Positions 1 through 9,151 are shown, counted from the stretch's first letter. The stretch is DNA of 55,030 bases from Candidatus Cloacimonadota bacterium (GCA_016932035.1 JAFGDR010000010.1:1-55030); one strand, 5' to 3'. Notes: generated from the letters alone by a model not told the origin. A program made the numbers and translations.

Positions 1-2
1 AA

Positions 3-227
3 GAAATAATCTTTCCATTTTATAACAAATGCAGATTTAGAATTATCAAACCAATAACCAGGTTATTTTTCAAATCTGAACCATTAATTGCTAACAACAA
101 CTTCTTTTTTCGTTTAACAAATGAGATTTTCATTGCATTATCAAATATTATTGATAAACATCTTAAAGGTGATGATGGAAATACATTCTTTGTGTTTGAT
201 AAAATAGCTGATAAACAAAGGAAATAA
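3..227 (+). CDS. C-terminal fragment of an unidentified protein (5' end outside window)
   Basis: An open frame runs from the window edge to a TAA at 225-227, giving about 74 residues that end in KIADKQRK. The stop overlaps the ATG of the next gene (TAATG), the junction style used throughout this locus, which supports a real gene. The segment is rich in Phe, Asn and Ile, with a terminal GNTFFVFDKI strand-like stretch of the kind seen at the C-terminus of some class I methyltransferases. That resemblance is too weak for a functional call. It is presumably the upstream member of the polysaccharide operon. Confidence 0.55.
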   Translation, partial: EIIFPFYNKCRFRIIKPITRLFFKSEPLIANNNFFFRLTNEIFIALSNIIDKHLKGDDGNTFFVFDKIADKQRK

Positions 228-1309
228 TGAACAATATCACAGTCATTGGAGCTGGAAATTCAGGTTTAGCGACCGCTGCATATCTTTCAATTAATGGGCA
301 TTCAGTACGTTTATGGAACCGCTCAAAAAGCACAATCAAGAAATTAATCAACACTAAATTGATCCACCTGAAAGGCATTATAAATCAGGATGCAAAACTG
401 GATATAGTAACAACTGATATAGTAAAAGCAACCAGAGATACAGCTCTTATCATGGTTACAACACCTGCAACTTCTCATGTTTCAATAGCGAATCTATTGA
501 GTAAGACACTTGATCCTCATGTTCCTATTATATTGAATCCGGGGAGAACCTTTGGTGCTTTAGATTTTGGCAACACCCTTTCATCAACAAATTCAAAAAT
601 ACCAACTATTGCAGAGACACAAACCATTGTATTTACCTGCCGAAAAACCTCCGAGGATACCTCAATAATATTAGCGATGAAAAAAGGCGTTTTAATATCG
701 ACATTAAGAAAAAATGATATAACTTCGTTGATAAATTCGATCCCTGCATGTTTAAAAGATAATTTCAAACCTACAAATTCTATGTTGTTAACATCAATTG
801 GAAACGTTGGCATGATACTTCACTGTGCACCGGTTTTACTCAATGCAGGTTGGATAGAATGCGAGACCGCAAGCTTTAAGTACTATTATAGTGGTATTAC
901 CAAGACAATCTCCGAGTTTCTTCAAAAAGTTGATGATGAAAGGGTACAGGTATCCAAAGCTCTCTGTTCTCCTGTCGAATCTCTGATTGGGTGGTTAAAA
1001 AGAAGCTATAATGCCAAAGGAAAGAATCTTTACGATTGCATTCATGATGTGAAATCCTATGAAACAATTGATGCCCCGAGAACATTGCAGCACAGATATA
1101 TCTTTGAAGACATACCTACAGGTCTTGTGCCTCTCGAAGCACTGGGCTTGAAGCTTGGTTTATCTATGAAATATACTTCAATAATAATTGATCTTGCTCA
1201 TATGCTTTTAAACACGGATTTCAGGGAAAGTGGCCGCAATCTAACAAATCTAGAGCTCAATATGCTTTCGACTGATGAACTTATTGAAAAACTAAGCAAC
1301 AGAAACTAA
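227..1309 (+). CDS. NAD/NADP octopine/nopaline (opine) dehydrogenase family protein
   Basis: 360 aa, full length for the family. The N-terminus carries a Rossmann dinucleotide-binding loop GAGNSG at residues 8-13. The C-terminal half resembles the helical opine-dehydrogenase domain, with a His-containing segment MILHCAPVLLNAG near residue 197 and an acidic YIFEDIPTGLVP segment near residue 290. These enzymes reductively condense the amino group of an amino acid with a 2-oxoacid, or run the reverse reaction. The stop overlaps the ATG of the ATP-grasp gene (TAATG), so the two are probably translationally coupled. Its place at the head of a surface-glycan locus suggests, by inference, synthesis of an N-(carboxyalkyl) amino acid used to decorate the polymer. 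Substrates cannot be read from sequence. Confidence 0.8.
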   Translation: MNNITVIGAGNSGLATAAYLSINGHSVRLWNRSKSTIKKLINTKLIHLKGIINQDAKLDIVTTDIVKATRDTALIMVTTPATSHVSIANLLSKTLDPHVPIILNPGRTFGALDFGNTLSSTNSKIPTIAETQTIVFTCRKTSEDTSIILAMKKGVLISTLRKNDITSLINSIPACLKDNFKPTNSMLLTSIGNVGMILHCAPVLLNAGWIECETASFKYYYSGITKTISEFLQKVDDERVQVSKALCSPVESLIGWLKRSYNAKGKNLYDCIHDVKSYETIDAPRTLQHRYIFEDIPTGLVPLEALGLKLGLSMKYTSIIIDLAHMLLNTDFRESGRNLTNLELNMLSTDELIEKLSNRN

Positions 1310-2520
1310 TGACTCCATCTCACCAAAGAATAGTACCACTCTATAGCACACCCGTGATTCTTGGTGGTGGCATTAATGGATTGGGAATTGCTAGAAGCTT
1401 TGGGGAGGAAGGAATTAAATCCATTGTTTTGGATACACATAAGGACCACGCTTTTTATTCTAAATATACAACTGGGTTGATTTGTCCCGATCCCTTATCA
1501 GATGAGAGGAAATTTATTGAATACTTGGTTCATTTTGGATTAACACTGAAAAAAAAAGGATTTTTGATAACAACAAGCGATAAGTTTCTTATAACTACCA
1601 GTAAGCACCAGGAAATTTTAGAAAAATATTATTATTACCCAATGTCTTCATGGAACATTCTGGAGAATTTAATCAATAAGGAAAAACTATATACACTTGC
1701 AGATAAGATAGGAATCGATACACCAATTACAGTAAAGACCTCAAGCATAGAAAGGATTAAGGATGTGATAAGTAAGCTTCAATTTCCTATTATCGTAAAA
1801 CCTTCAATTACTATTGGGTTTACACAAGCCTTCGGGAAAAAGGTGCTTATCATAAATACATATAAACAATTTGATAATTTTATAATAAAATTAGCATCGA
1901 CTCCATTTGCTCATCAACCACTTATAATTCAAGAATACATTCCCGGAAGTGTAGCACGACTATATACTATTACATCTTATGCCAATAGAGATCATGAAAT
2001 TATTGCCTATTCAATCGGTCACAAAATTAGGCAGGATCCGCCATTTGCTGGCACAATTACTTCCGGCAAAATACAGAATGTGTCTGAAATTTTACGCATA
2101 AGTCAAATGCTGATTAGAAAAGCAAAATTCTGGGGGATATCAAATATCGAATATAAAAAAGATGAGCGCAATGAAAGCTACAAGCTTATGGAAATCAATC
2201 CAAGAAGTGGCGTTTGGAATTATTCTGCAAAAGCTTCAGGAGTAAATATTCCACTTATATCTTATGAGGACTATTTTCATTTTACCTCTGGAAGACAAGC
2301 AGATAATGGAAAAAAAATCACGTGGATTTCTCTTGTTGATGACCTATCTTTATCTTTATCTGGCTTTAAAAAGATGGGTTATCCTGACGAAAGTTTATCT
2401 TTTCATAAATGGCTTTATTCTATCAGGGGAAAGAAAACTTTTGGAATTTTAAATGCTAAAGATATGAAGCCATTTATTAAGAAATTGTTCTCGAGATTTT
2501 TTAAGTATTTTAAAGTATAA
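1309..2520 (+). CDS. ATP-grasp family carboxylate-amine ligase-like protein
   Basis: 403 aa. The N-terminal pre-ATP-grasp domain begins with VILGGGINGLGIARSFG (residues 17-33). The central ATP-grasp fold shows PIIVKPS (lysine contacting ATP) and the late metal-binding motif LMEINPRSGVW. The family activates a carboxylate as acyl phosphate and joins it to an amine or thiol. The closest textual resemblance is to D-aspartate ligase or carboxylate-amine ligase-like proteins found in cell-envelope loci. It overlaps the opine dehydrogenase by one base, so the simplest inference is that it attaches the opine or another amino acid through an amide bond. Family confident; substrate unknown. Confidence 0.8.
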   Translation: MTPSHQRIVPLYSTPVILGGGINGLGIARSFGEEGIKSIVLDTHKDHAFYSKYTTGLICPDPLSDERKFIEYLVHFGLTLKKKGFLITTSDKFLITTSKHQEILEKYYYYPMSSWNILENLINKEKLYTLADKIGIDTPITVKTSSIERIKDVISKLQFPIIVKPSITIGFTQAFGKKVLIINTYKQFDNFIIKLASTPFAHQPLIIQEYIPGSVARLYTITSYANRDHEIIAYSIGHKIRQDPPFAGTITSGKIQNVSEILRISQMLIRKAKFWGISNIEYKKDERNESYKLMEINPRSGVWNYSAKASGVNIPLISYEDYFHFTSGRQADNGKKITWISLVDDLSLSLSGFKKMGYPDESLSFHKWLYSIRGKKTFGILNAKDMKPFIKKLFSRFFKYFKV

Positions 2521-2548
2521 AGGAAATACATAATTTTCATAATGTAAC

Positions 2549-4057
2549 ATGGATATATCAGTTAGGAATCGTGGTGTGAAGCTATTTCGTGGATCGATTC
2601 TGATAACGATCTCAGTTATCATTCAGATCGCTATTGGTTTCTTCATGCTCCCATTCCTCGTTCACAATCTTGGTGATAAGACATATGGTCTTTGGGTCCT
2701 GGTAATGACTTTTTTAGATTATTATGTATTGTTACGAATGGGATTCAGCACAGCTGTTGTACGCTTCCTCGCCAAAGCAATTGGAGAGAAGGATGAAAAG
2801 GGATTGTCTAAAATCACCAGCACCTCTTTCTTTATCTATTTAGGTGTTTCGGTTGCCATGCTTATTTTTACAATAGTACTGATATTTGGCGCAGAAATCA
2901 TAATTAAGAATCCTTCAAACCTAAAATTATTTCAGGTACTGATTTTAATATTAGGAATAAATACTGCTTTGTCACCACCCTTGAGTGTATATGGCGCTAT
3001 TTTGAACGCTTATATGAACTACAGCGTCTCAAAAATAGCCAACATAGTCACACTATTAATAAAAAATGGCTTAATCTTATTTGCTGTTAAGAACGGGAGC
3101 GGCTTATTATCCATTGCCTGGATTTATTTGATATGCAATATTACCGTTTCTGCATTCCATGTCATCTATGTTAGTTCACGATATCCCTTTATAAAAATCA
3201 AAATCAAATATTTTGATAAAACCAAATTTAAAACACTTTTCTCATTCTCTTTCTTCACATTTATTGCACAGCTGGCAGATACCCTAAGATTTAAAGTTGA
3301 TACCATAGTAATAACAACATTTATTGGTCTGGCTGCCGTGACCCACTATAATGTTGGCTTCCGTTTAATCGTATACTTTATCATGTTCTTTACAAATGCA
3401 ACAGGTATATTCCAAACATATATAAGCCAGGAAGAGGGTGCTGGCAACTATCAATCAATCAGAGATAAGTTTATGTTCATGACTAAGCTTTCCTCCTATA
3501 TTGCAGTTTTTATTGGATTGTCATTTATTTTTTATGGTAAAGCATTTATCATAAGATGGATGGGAGAAAGTTATTCAGATGCTTATATGGTTCTTCTTAT
3601 AATATCAATTGCGACGATCATCTTTTTAGCTCAGTTTCCAACAAAAACAGTGCTGTATGGAATTTCAAAAAATAAATTCTGGGCTTATTCTAATATTATA
3701 GAGGGCATTCTCAACATTATCCTGAGCCTTATCTTCGTGCAAAGGATGGGAATTAGTGGAGTTGCACTTGGAACTGCAATTCCGATGATTATTATGAAAT
3801 TAATCATTCAACCTATATATATTTCCAGAATTTTACATTTAGATATCAAATACTACTATTCTCAATTTATGATGGACACCTTAAAACCAGCAATATTTAT
3901 GTTCTTGTTCTTTTTAATTGCCAGGCAATTTCTTGTTCCATCGTATATGAGCATTTTTATAATCGGATTAATACAAACCGCTTTATTTGTTGCAATCTGC
4001 TATTTGTTTTTTTTCAACAAGGAGGAAAGACTGCTTATTAGGGGTGTTATTAGATAA
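2549..4057 (+). CDS. Oligosaccharide flippase (Wzx-like, MOP superfamily)
   Basis: 502 aa integral membrane protein with about 12-14 hydrophobic helices along its whole length. The first helix starts near residue 13 (FRGSILITISVIIQIAIGFF), and LPFLVHNLGDKTYGLWVL is the typical N-terminal pattern of polysaccharide-biosynthesis flippases. It would move undecaprenyl-PP-linked repeat units across the inner membrane for the periplasmic polymerase encoded downstream. It sits 28 bp after the ATP-grasp gene, and its stop overlaps the ATG of the pyruvyl transferase gene. Wzx proteins diverge too far to predict the glycan. Confidence 0.85.
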   Translation: MDISVRNRGVKLFRGSILITISVIIQIAIGFFMLPFLVHNLGDKTYGLWVLVMTFLDYYVLLRMGFSTAVVRFLAKAIGEKDEKGLSKITSTSFFIYLGVSVAMLIFTIVLIFGAEIIIKNPSNLKLFQVLILILGINTALSPPLSVYGAILNAYMNYSVSKIANIVTLLIKNGLILFAVKNGSGLLSIAWIYLICNITVSAFHVIYVSSRYPFIKIKIKYFDKTKFKTLFSFSFFTFIAQLADTLRFKVDTIVITTFIGLAAVTHYNVGFRLIVYFIMFFTNATGIFQTYISQEEGAGNYQSIRDKFMFMTKLSSYIAVFIGLSFIFYGKAFIIRWMGESYSDAYMVLLIISIATIIFLAQFPTKTVLYGISKNKFWAYSNIIEGILNIILSLIFVQRMGISGVALGTAIPMIIMKLIIQPIYISRILHLDIKYYYSQFMMDTLKPAIFMFLFFLIARQFLVPSYMSIFIIGLIQTALFVAICYLFFFNKEERLLIRGVIR

Positions 4058-5145
4058 TGATTATTTCTGATCGGATACAATTGATGCGCTTTGCCATGTC
4101 TCATTGGAAGACAATTTCAGGTCTTAATAAAAGAGCAATCGGCTATATAGGGTGGGTAGGACATAAAAATCTGGGTGATGAGGCTATGCTCATTGCATTC
4201 AAGAGCTTATTCAAGGCGCACACGATCTTCCCATATAGTAAAATTAAGAGTTATCCCCGTATGGAAAGCAAGCTGCGCCCAAAAGAATTATCGGCAATCG
4301 TGCTTGGTGGCGGAACACTGATCAATAGTCAAGGATCATTCGATATTTTTAAAAACACATTCAAAAATTACACTAATGGTATTAAATTCTCATTTGGGAG
4401 TGGCGTGAAAAATCCAGTATTCTGGAAAAATGTTAAGGGATGGAGTAACACTATATCTGAGTGGGCACAATATCTTAAAAAATGCGAATATGTAAGTGTT
4501 CGTGGTCCTTTATCCAAAGAAATTCTAAATGATGCTGGCTTGGATAAAGTTGAGTTAATCGGAGATATTGCACTAACCCTTGCTGGGGAAAATATGATGA
4601 AAAAGCAAAAAAGGAAATCGGTCGCTATCAATATCGGTGCATGCAGTGGTAGATTATGGGGTACTGAGGAATTGCTATTACAAAAGATGACGGAACTTAT
4701 TTATAAACTAATAGAGAAGGATTGGAATATTACTCTCTTCTCTGTATGGGATAAGGATGTGGATCTTATTAATATCTTAATAGAAAAAGTGGGGAAACCA
4801 ATACCAAAATTTGAAGGATTTCGTTCAATAGCAAAAACATTAAAATTCCTTGAGAAATGTGACGTCGTAATCGGGATGAAACTTCATTCAGTCATTTTAG
4901 CCCATTGTGCTTACACTCCGGCAATTATGCTCGAATACAGGCCTAAATGCCTTGATTATATGCTTTCTATGAATCTGGACAAGTATAATGTGAAAACAGA
5001 TCAGATCGAACCGAACCATGTCATGTCATTACTCAACGAAATTTATCAAACTTCAGAACAATACCAGTTTTTTCTATCAGGAAAAATCAAATATTATAAA
5101 AATCTCCAGAAGCAGGCAGCGATTAATTTAAATAAGCTTATATAG
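4057..5145 (+). CDS. Polysaccharide pyruvyl transferase family protein (WcaK/CsaB-like)
   Basis: 362 aa. The N-terminal motif GWVGHKNLGDEAMLIA matches the G-x-N-x-GDEA signature of the family, and the C-terminal half has VIGMKLHSVILAHCAYTP, corresponding to its GxRLH-type donor-binding motif. These enzymes transfer pyruvate from phosphoenolpyruvate to a sugar, forming a ketal that adds negative charge to exopolysaccharides; some relatives have other roles. It overlaps the flippase gene by one base and ends the first + block before the convergent sulfotransferase. With the opine dehydrogenase and ATP-grasp genes it suggests an acidic, amino-acid- or pyruvate-decorated glycan (inference). Confidence 0.82.
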   Translation: MIISDRIQLMRFAMSHWKTISGLNKRAIGYIGWVGHKNLGDEAMLIAFKSLFKAHTIFPYSKIKSYPRMESKLRPKELSAIVLGGGTLINSQGSFDIFKNTFKNYTNGIKFSFGSGVKNPVFWKNVKGWSNTISEWAQYLKKCEYVSVRGPLSKEILNDAGLDKVELIGDIALTLAGENMMKKQKRKSVAINIGACSGRLWGTEELLLQKMTELIYKLIEKDWNITLFSVWDKDVDLINILIEKVGKPIPKFEGFRSIAKTLKFLEKCDVVIGMKLHSVILAHCAYTPAIMLEYRPKCLDYMLSMNLDKYNVKTDQIEPNHVMSLLNEIYQTSEQYQFFLSGKIKYYKNLQKQAAINLNKLI

Positions 5146-5207
5146 TATAGAGTATCAAATTTTATTCCCGAAAAACTTTCTACAAATAATTAATAATTTT
5201 CGAAATT

Positions 5208-6053
5208 TCAACTCAAATTTGCTAAATATTCTTTCTCCATCTTTTCATATAGGTCTTTACAGAGTTTATCAATTTCCGGTAACAATGCAAGTTTTGTTCC
5301 CTTACCTGTTGCTCTGGCATGCACTTCATCAACGATTTTATCCCCAGGATATTTAATCCTTAAAAAGGAATATAATCTTCTAATATTTTCAATTGGCTTA
5401 TTAACAAAACCTTCATATTTACACATCGTCACATCGTCTCTTTTATCTAATCCAAGCTCAAAGAATAAAGCATTTCTCGCATACCAGAAAAGGGCTGCTG
5501 CATCATAAGAACTCATTTGATCATAATAGTGTTCAAGCACAACTTTCCTGATGTTATCAGGCAGATTTTCTGACCTCCAATTATTTTTGTCAGCATATAA
5601 TATTGGGCGAAGATTTTTATGACCGTTATCCTTGCCGAAATGCGTTATATTCGAATATGCAACATCTTTATAATGTCTATAAATCCAGATTGCCTTTGAT
5701 CCGGGAAAATAGTCAAAATAACTGAGAATGTTTTGAAGTTCAACTAACGGTTTTGTAATGATAACTTTTGCATGCACCCTGCTGAAAATTTTTATTAGAC
5801 TCTCGAACGTATTGAAACGTATGTACGACTTTTTATCCTCAGAGGTTATAGCACTATGTTCATCCTCATATATCTTTGTTTGGAAATCTCTTTGAAAAAC
5901 TTTGACCATGATGCTTGTACCAGATCTTTGGCATGCAATAACATATACGATCTGTTTGAGTCCATTTTTGGAATATACTATAGGTTGAAGAATTGCTTTC
6001 AAAACAAGAAATACCCGAAATCTTGCTTTTTTAAAAACTCGGTTTATTTTCAT
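5208..6053 (-). CDS. Sulfotransferase family protein
   Basis: 281 aa from the chosen start. The PAPS 5'-phosphosulfate loop is visible as ACQRSGTSIMVK (residues about 40-51), and a 3'-phosphate-binding element as IYRHYKDVAYSNIT (Arg126, Ser134). It would transfer sulfate from PAPS to a carbohydrate hydroxyl or amine, fitting a cytoplasmic role in modifying the glycan precursor. I chose the ATG at 6053 over an upstream ATG at 6212. The 53-residue extension is Tyr/Ile-rich, would overlap the next gene head-to-head, and is not sulfotransferase-like. A TTGACA box on this strand also lies 36 nt before 6053. It is the only reverse-strand gene in this locus, so it is separately transcribed. Confidence 0.8.
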   Translation of the reverse strand: MKINRVFKKARFRVFLVLKAILQPIVYSKNGLKQIVYVIACQRSGTSIMVKVFQRDFQTKIYEDEHSAITSEDKKSYIRFNTFESLIKIFSRVHAKVIITKPLVELQNILSYFDYFPGSKAIWIYRHYKDVAYSNITHFGKDNGHKNLRPILYADKNNWRSENLPDNIRKVVLEHYYDQMSSYDAAALFWYARNALFFELGLDKRDDVTMCKYEGFVNKPIENIRRLYSFLRIKYPGDKIVDEVHARATGKGTKLALLPEIDKLCKDLYEKMEKEYLANLS

Positions 6054-6089
6054 AAACAACTGAAAAGTATTAATGTTTAAATCTGTCAA
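6054..6089 (-). promoter_or_regulatory. Putative promoter of the sulfotransferase gene
   Basis: A perfect TTGACA (minus strand, 6089-6084) begins 36 nt before the ATG. No Shine-Dalgarno-like sequence lies between them. This is one of the short-distance cases discussed as possible leaderless starts. Confidence 0.35.
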
Positions 6090-6159
6090 GAAAGAATAAT
6101 GTTCACTCTTGTAATCCTTTATGTATATGTATATTAATAGGATTTTATTTATCAATAAG

Positions 6160-6205
6160 TTGACAAACATTTTATGTTCCAAGAAATAAATGTGGAGTTC
6201 TGTAG
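6160..6205 (+). promoter_or_regulatory. Putative promoter of the export/kinase/Wzz block
   Basis: A perfect TTGACA at 6160-6165 starts 46 nt before the ATG at 6206. A GTGGAG Shine-Dalgarno-like element lies about 8 nt before that ATG. It faces away from the sulfotransferase promoter, so 6054-6205 is a divergent control region for the two transcription units. Confidence 0.35.
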
Positions 6206-7369
6206 ATGCCAAAAAAATATCTATTTTTTTTCTTGATTTTATCTATACTTTCCTGCATTCTTGATGCTGGAGGTGTTGAAGCACCTCTTGCAAAAGATGG
6301 GATAGATATAATTGAAGAAGAAAAAGATATTATAAGCGCCAACTTAAACAGGCTTAACCCACCCATAAGCGCTGAAGAATACAAATCGTTACAATTCCAG
6401 GAAGGCAACCTTGATTTTCTGTCTGCAGAGGAGCGAACATATTATATAACCGGCGGTGATATCCTCATTATTAAATTGCCAGACGAAGAGGAGTTTAGCA
6501 CCTTTGAAGTAAACTTTGAAGGATACATAACACTTCCCAAACTTGGCAATTTCAAGGCGGAAGGACTAACAATTGGCGAATTGGAAAAATCAATTTTTTT
6601 CAGTTTACCCCTCTATCTCAGAAGGCAGGCAGAAGTACAGGTGCAAATCAAAGAAAAGAGAAAATATATTCAGGTTCTAGGTTATGTTGTAACTCCTGGC
6701 TGGTACCTTCTCCCGGAGAATGCTGGCATTCAGGGAGCTTTCGTCGCAGCCGGGGGTATGATTGACGGCTCTATTCTTAATGAAATCAATTTATATAGAA
6801 CAATGTATAGTCTAAAGTCGGCTGAACAAAAGACTATCCTGGTCGACATGTTCACTTTCCTTACCTCTACAGATTATAATACTTTACCTCAAATCAAATC
6901 AAAAGATATAATTGTTGTTCCTATGACCCCACGGTTGGGTTCAATAAAAAGAACGCTTGGAGCCTATACACCTCCTCAAGAAAAATTAGAAACCGACACT
7001 GAGGAAAAAGTGAGAATTGCTGGAATGGTAAGAAATCCTAGCATGATTGAGCCGGTAAAGGGGAGTAATGTTCTTGATCTTCTTATCTCTGCCGGCGGCA
7101 CTACTAACGATGCAGATCTCAAACATATTTTCCTCGTAAAAAAATTGAAAGATGGAAACTATCGAACAAAAGTAGTAGACCTTGAAAAATACATTGAAGA
7201 TAAAAATTTCCAAGATATTCCATTTGTTGGTTCGGGTGAAACGATTTATGTACCCGAACAGAGAAAAACTTGGCTTTATAAAGCATGGAAAGGTTCCATC
7301 GATTTCTTAAAAGACTTCATGTATCTTATTTCTGCGTTTACAACACTCTATCTGCTTTCCAAACAATAA
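6206..7369 (+). CDS. Outer-membrane polysaccharide export protein with SLBB domains (Wza-like)
   Basis: 387 aa. Residues 1-20 form a signal sequence with a lipobox-like ILSC (Cys17), as in Wza lipoproteins. A Poly_export domain begins near GDILIIKLPDEEEFSTFEVN, followed by two SLBB-like beta-grasp repeats, VQVLGYVVTPGWYLLPENAG and a second around VRIAGMVRNPSMIEPVKGSN. A hydrophobic segment near the C-terminus (FMYLISAFTTLYLL) could be the outer-membrane helix. The protein would form the exit channel for the assembled polysaccharide. It leads the block ATPase, Wzz, ligase and glycosyltransferases; the next gene starts 3 bp after its stop. Confidence 0.85.
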   Translation: MPKKYLFFFLILSILSCILDAGGVEAPLAKDGIDIIEEEKDIISANLNRLNPPISAEEYKSLQFQEGNLDFLSAEERTYYITGGDILIIKLPDEEEFSTFEVNFEGYITLPKLGNFKAEGLTIGELEKSIFFSLPLYLRRQAEVQVQIKEKRKYIQVLGYVVTPGWYLLPENAGIQGAFVAAGGMIDGSILNEINLYRTMYSLKSAEQKTILVDMFTFLTSTDYNTLPQIKSKDIIVVPMTPRLGSIKRTLGAYTPPQEKLETDTEEKVRIAGMVRNPSMIEPVKGSNVLDLLISAGGTTNDADLKHIFLVKKLKDGNYRTKVVDLEKYIEDKNFQDIPFVGSGETIYVPEQRKTWLYKAWKGSIDFLKDFMYLISAFTTLYLLSKQ

Positions 7370-7372
7370 AAT

Positions 7373-8038
7373 ATGAATCCTACAAAAGATCTTAAAACCT
7401 ATAATTTCGTTGAATTCAACCGAATGAACAAAATTATCTCAAAAGAAACCCAGCGCCTTAATGGTAAGACAATTCTATTCACAAGTGGTGGAGAAGCAGA
7501 AGGAAAAACATTCATGGCAGTTAATCTCGCATTGAACTTTATCAAAAATACGCCACAAAGAATTCTGCTGGTGGATATGAATTTACGTAATCCCGAAATA
7601 CATAAAGTTTTCGGACTACCAAAAGAAAACGGTGTCACTGATATTATCAATGATAAAATTCACTTTGAAGAAGCAATTAAAGCGACTGACTTCCCAAATC
7701 TAAAAATAATTACTAGTGGAACTTACAGCGGTATTGTTGCACAATCATTCAATGATCTCAGGTTTGTTGTAGAAGAGTTCAGGCAATCAGTTGATCTTGT
7801 AATATTTGAATCATCGCCAATCCTTGTATCAAATAGAGGAAATATTGATCCTGCTATATTAAGTTCTCTTATGGATACGGTGATTCTTGTTGTTCTTGCT
7901 AGAAGAACTCGTAAGATTTCGGTATTGAAATCAAATGAGCTTATTAACCTTGCTGGGGGAGAAATATTCGGTGTTGTAATGAACAACAAATATATTCCCA
8001 AAGAGAAAACTAAGAAAGGTATGTTACAGGTAAAATAA
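7373..8038 (+). CDS. BY-kinase-like (CpsD/CapB family) ATPase lacking a tyrosine tail
   Basis: 221 aa. The Walker A variant SGGEAEGKTF (Gly39-Thr46), the Walker A' strand ILLVDMNLRNP (Asp68) and a Walker B strand DLVIFESSPI mark the CpsD/Wzc-C/MinD-like fold that controls polysaccharide chain length. The protein ends in KEKTKKGMLQVK with no tyrosine cluster, so tail autophosphorylation as in classic BY-kinases looks impossible. The separate Wzz gene begins 3 bp downstream, giving a split arrangement (cytoplasmic ATPase plus membrane activator) as in Gram-positive CpsC/CpsD. Confidence 0.75.
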   Translation: MNPTKDLKTYNFVEFNRMNKIISKETQRLNGKTILFTSGGEAEGKTFMAVNLALNFIKNTPQRILLVDMNLRNPEIHKVFGLPKENGVTDIINDKIHFEEAIKATDFPNLKIITSGTYSGIVAQSFNDLRFVVEEFRQSVDLVIFESSPILVSNRGNIDPAILSSLMDTVILVVLARRTRKISVLKSNELINLAGGEIFGVVMNNKYIPKEKTKKGMLQVK

Positions 8039-8041
8039 GAT

Positions 8042-9112
8042 ATGCAACAAATTGATTTAACTGAATATACTCAGGTTCTTAAAGAACATAAAAAACAAAT
8101 AATCATTGTTTTTTTATGTATTTTTATTCCTATCTTCTTTATCAGCTTTGAAATCGTTTCTACATATAAAAGTGAAGCAACATTGTTTGTTGAAAAAGTT
8201 CCTCTGAAAACTGAAGAGATTATATTCAGGCGTGGTTCATCACGTATAGATATTACAAAAGAAATGATACGGCTGCGATCAATGGATTTCACAGAAGCTG
8301 TTATGAGAGCACTTCCCGAGAAAACGTTTTTCGAATTATATAATACACTCAGCTTGCAAGAACGTGTTTTTCAGAGAATAAAAAAAATTATTGGCACGAA
8401 GGCATACAACTCATTGAAGAGATTCCTAGGCAGACCTTCAGCAGATAGCTATAATGAGCGGGAAATGGAAAAAACAGTTATTGATAAAATTGTTCAAAGC
8501 TGTTCTATCAGATATAGGGGAGACGGTGTCTGTACTATTACTGCTATAACAGAGGATCCCGAAATATCTTATCAATTAGTAAATGCATATATAACACTAT
8601 GGCAGGGTATGAACCTACAGGAAAACAAGGAAGATGCTATATCTGCAAGGAAATTCATCGAAGAGGAATTAGAGACTGCATCACAAAAATTAAATGCTGC
8701 TGAAGATAACTATCTTAAATATAAAGAGTATATTGGAATTCCTCTTCACTATGATTATCGAGAAGAATGGGAAATTGAACAAGTCGATCCCGAACTCGCG
8801 CGATTGTCCTCAGAAGTTAAATCCAGCAGAGCGAACTACAACGCATGGTATAATAAGCTTAGAGAAATTCTCGTATGGGAAAGGCTTGTGAAAAGTGATA
8901 TTCAGGTTGTCGATGTTCCCCAAGTTCCAGATCGACCAACAGGTTCAAGTACAATGAGGACAAGGCTCATTGGATTCATCTTTGCACTTTTTATTGCAAT
9001 TGGCTTACCAATCATGGTTGATTATCTGAAAGATTATGTCAAAAAACCTATTGATATCGAAAGACTCCTCAGTGTCCCTGTCGTTGGTGTTATTCCTAAC
9101 ATGGAAAGATAA
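8042..9112 (+). CDS. Wzz-type chain-length determinant protein
   Basis: 356 aa with transmembrane helices at about residues 19-40 (IIIVFLCIFIPIFFISFEIV) and 307-325 flanking a large periplasmic region with predicted coiled-coil stretches (around residues 200-240). Before the second helix is a proline-rich VPQVPDRPTGSS segment, typical of Wzz/PCP proteins. After it a short cytoplasmic tail ends SVPVVGVIPNMER, as in PCP-2a proteins whose kinase domain has been separated. It would cooperate with the upstream ATPase and SLBB channel to set polymer length. There is no fused kinase domain. Confidence 0.85.
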   Translation: MQQIDLTEYTQVLKEHKKQIIIVFLCIFIPIFFISFEIVSTYKSEATLFVEKVPLKTEEIIFRRGSSRIDITKEMIRLRSMDFTEAVMRALPEKTFFELYNTLSLQERVFQRIKKIIGTKAYNSLKRFLGRPSADSYNEREMEKTVIDKIVQSCSIRYRGDGVCTITAITEDPEISYQLVNAYITLWQGMNLQENKEDAISARKFIEEELETASQKLNAAEDNYLKYKEYIGIPLHYDYREEWEIEQVDPELARLSSEVKSSRANYNAWYNKLREILVWERLVKSDIQVVDVPQVPDRPTGSSTMRTRLIGFIFALFIAIGLPIMVDYLKDYVKKPIDIERLLSVPVVGVIPNMER

Positions 9113-9151
9113 TATTTTTACGATAAAAAGATTAGTAATAATATTATCTTT

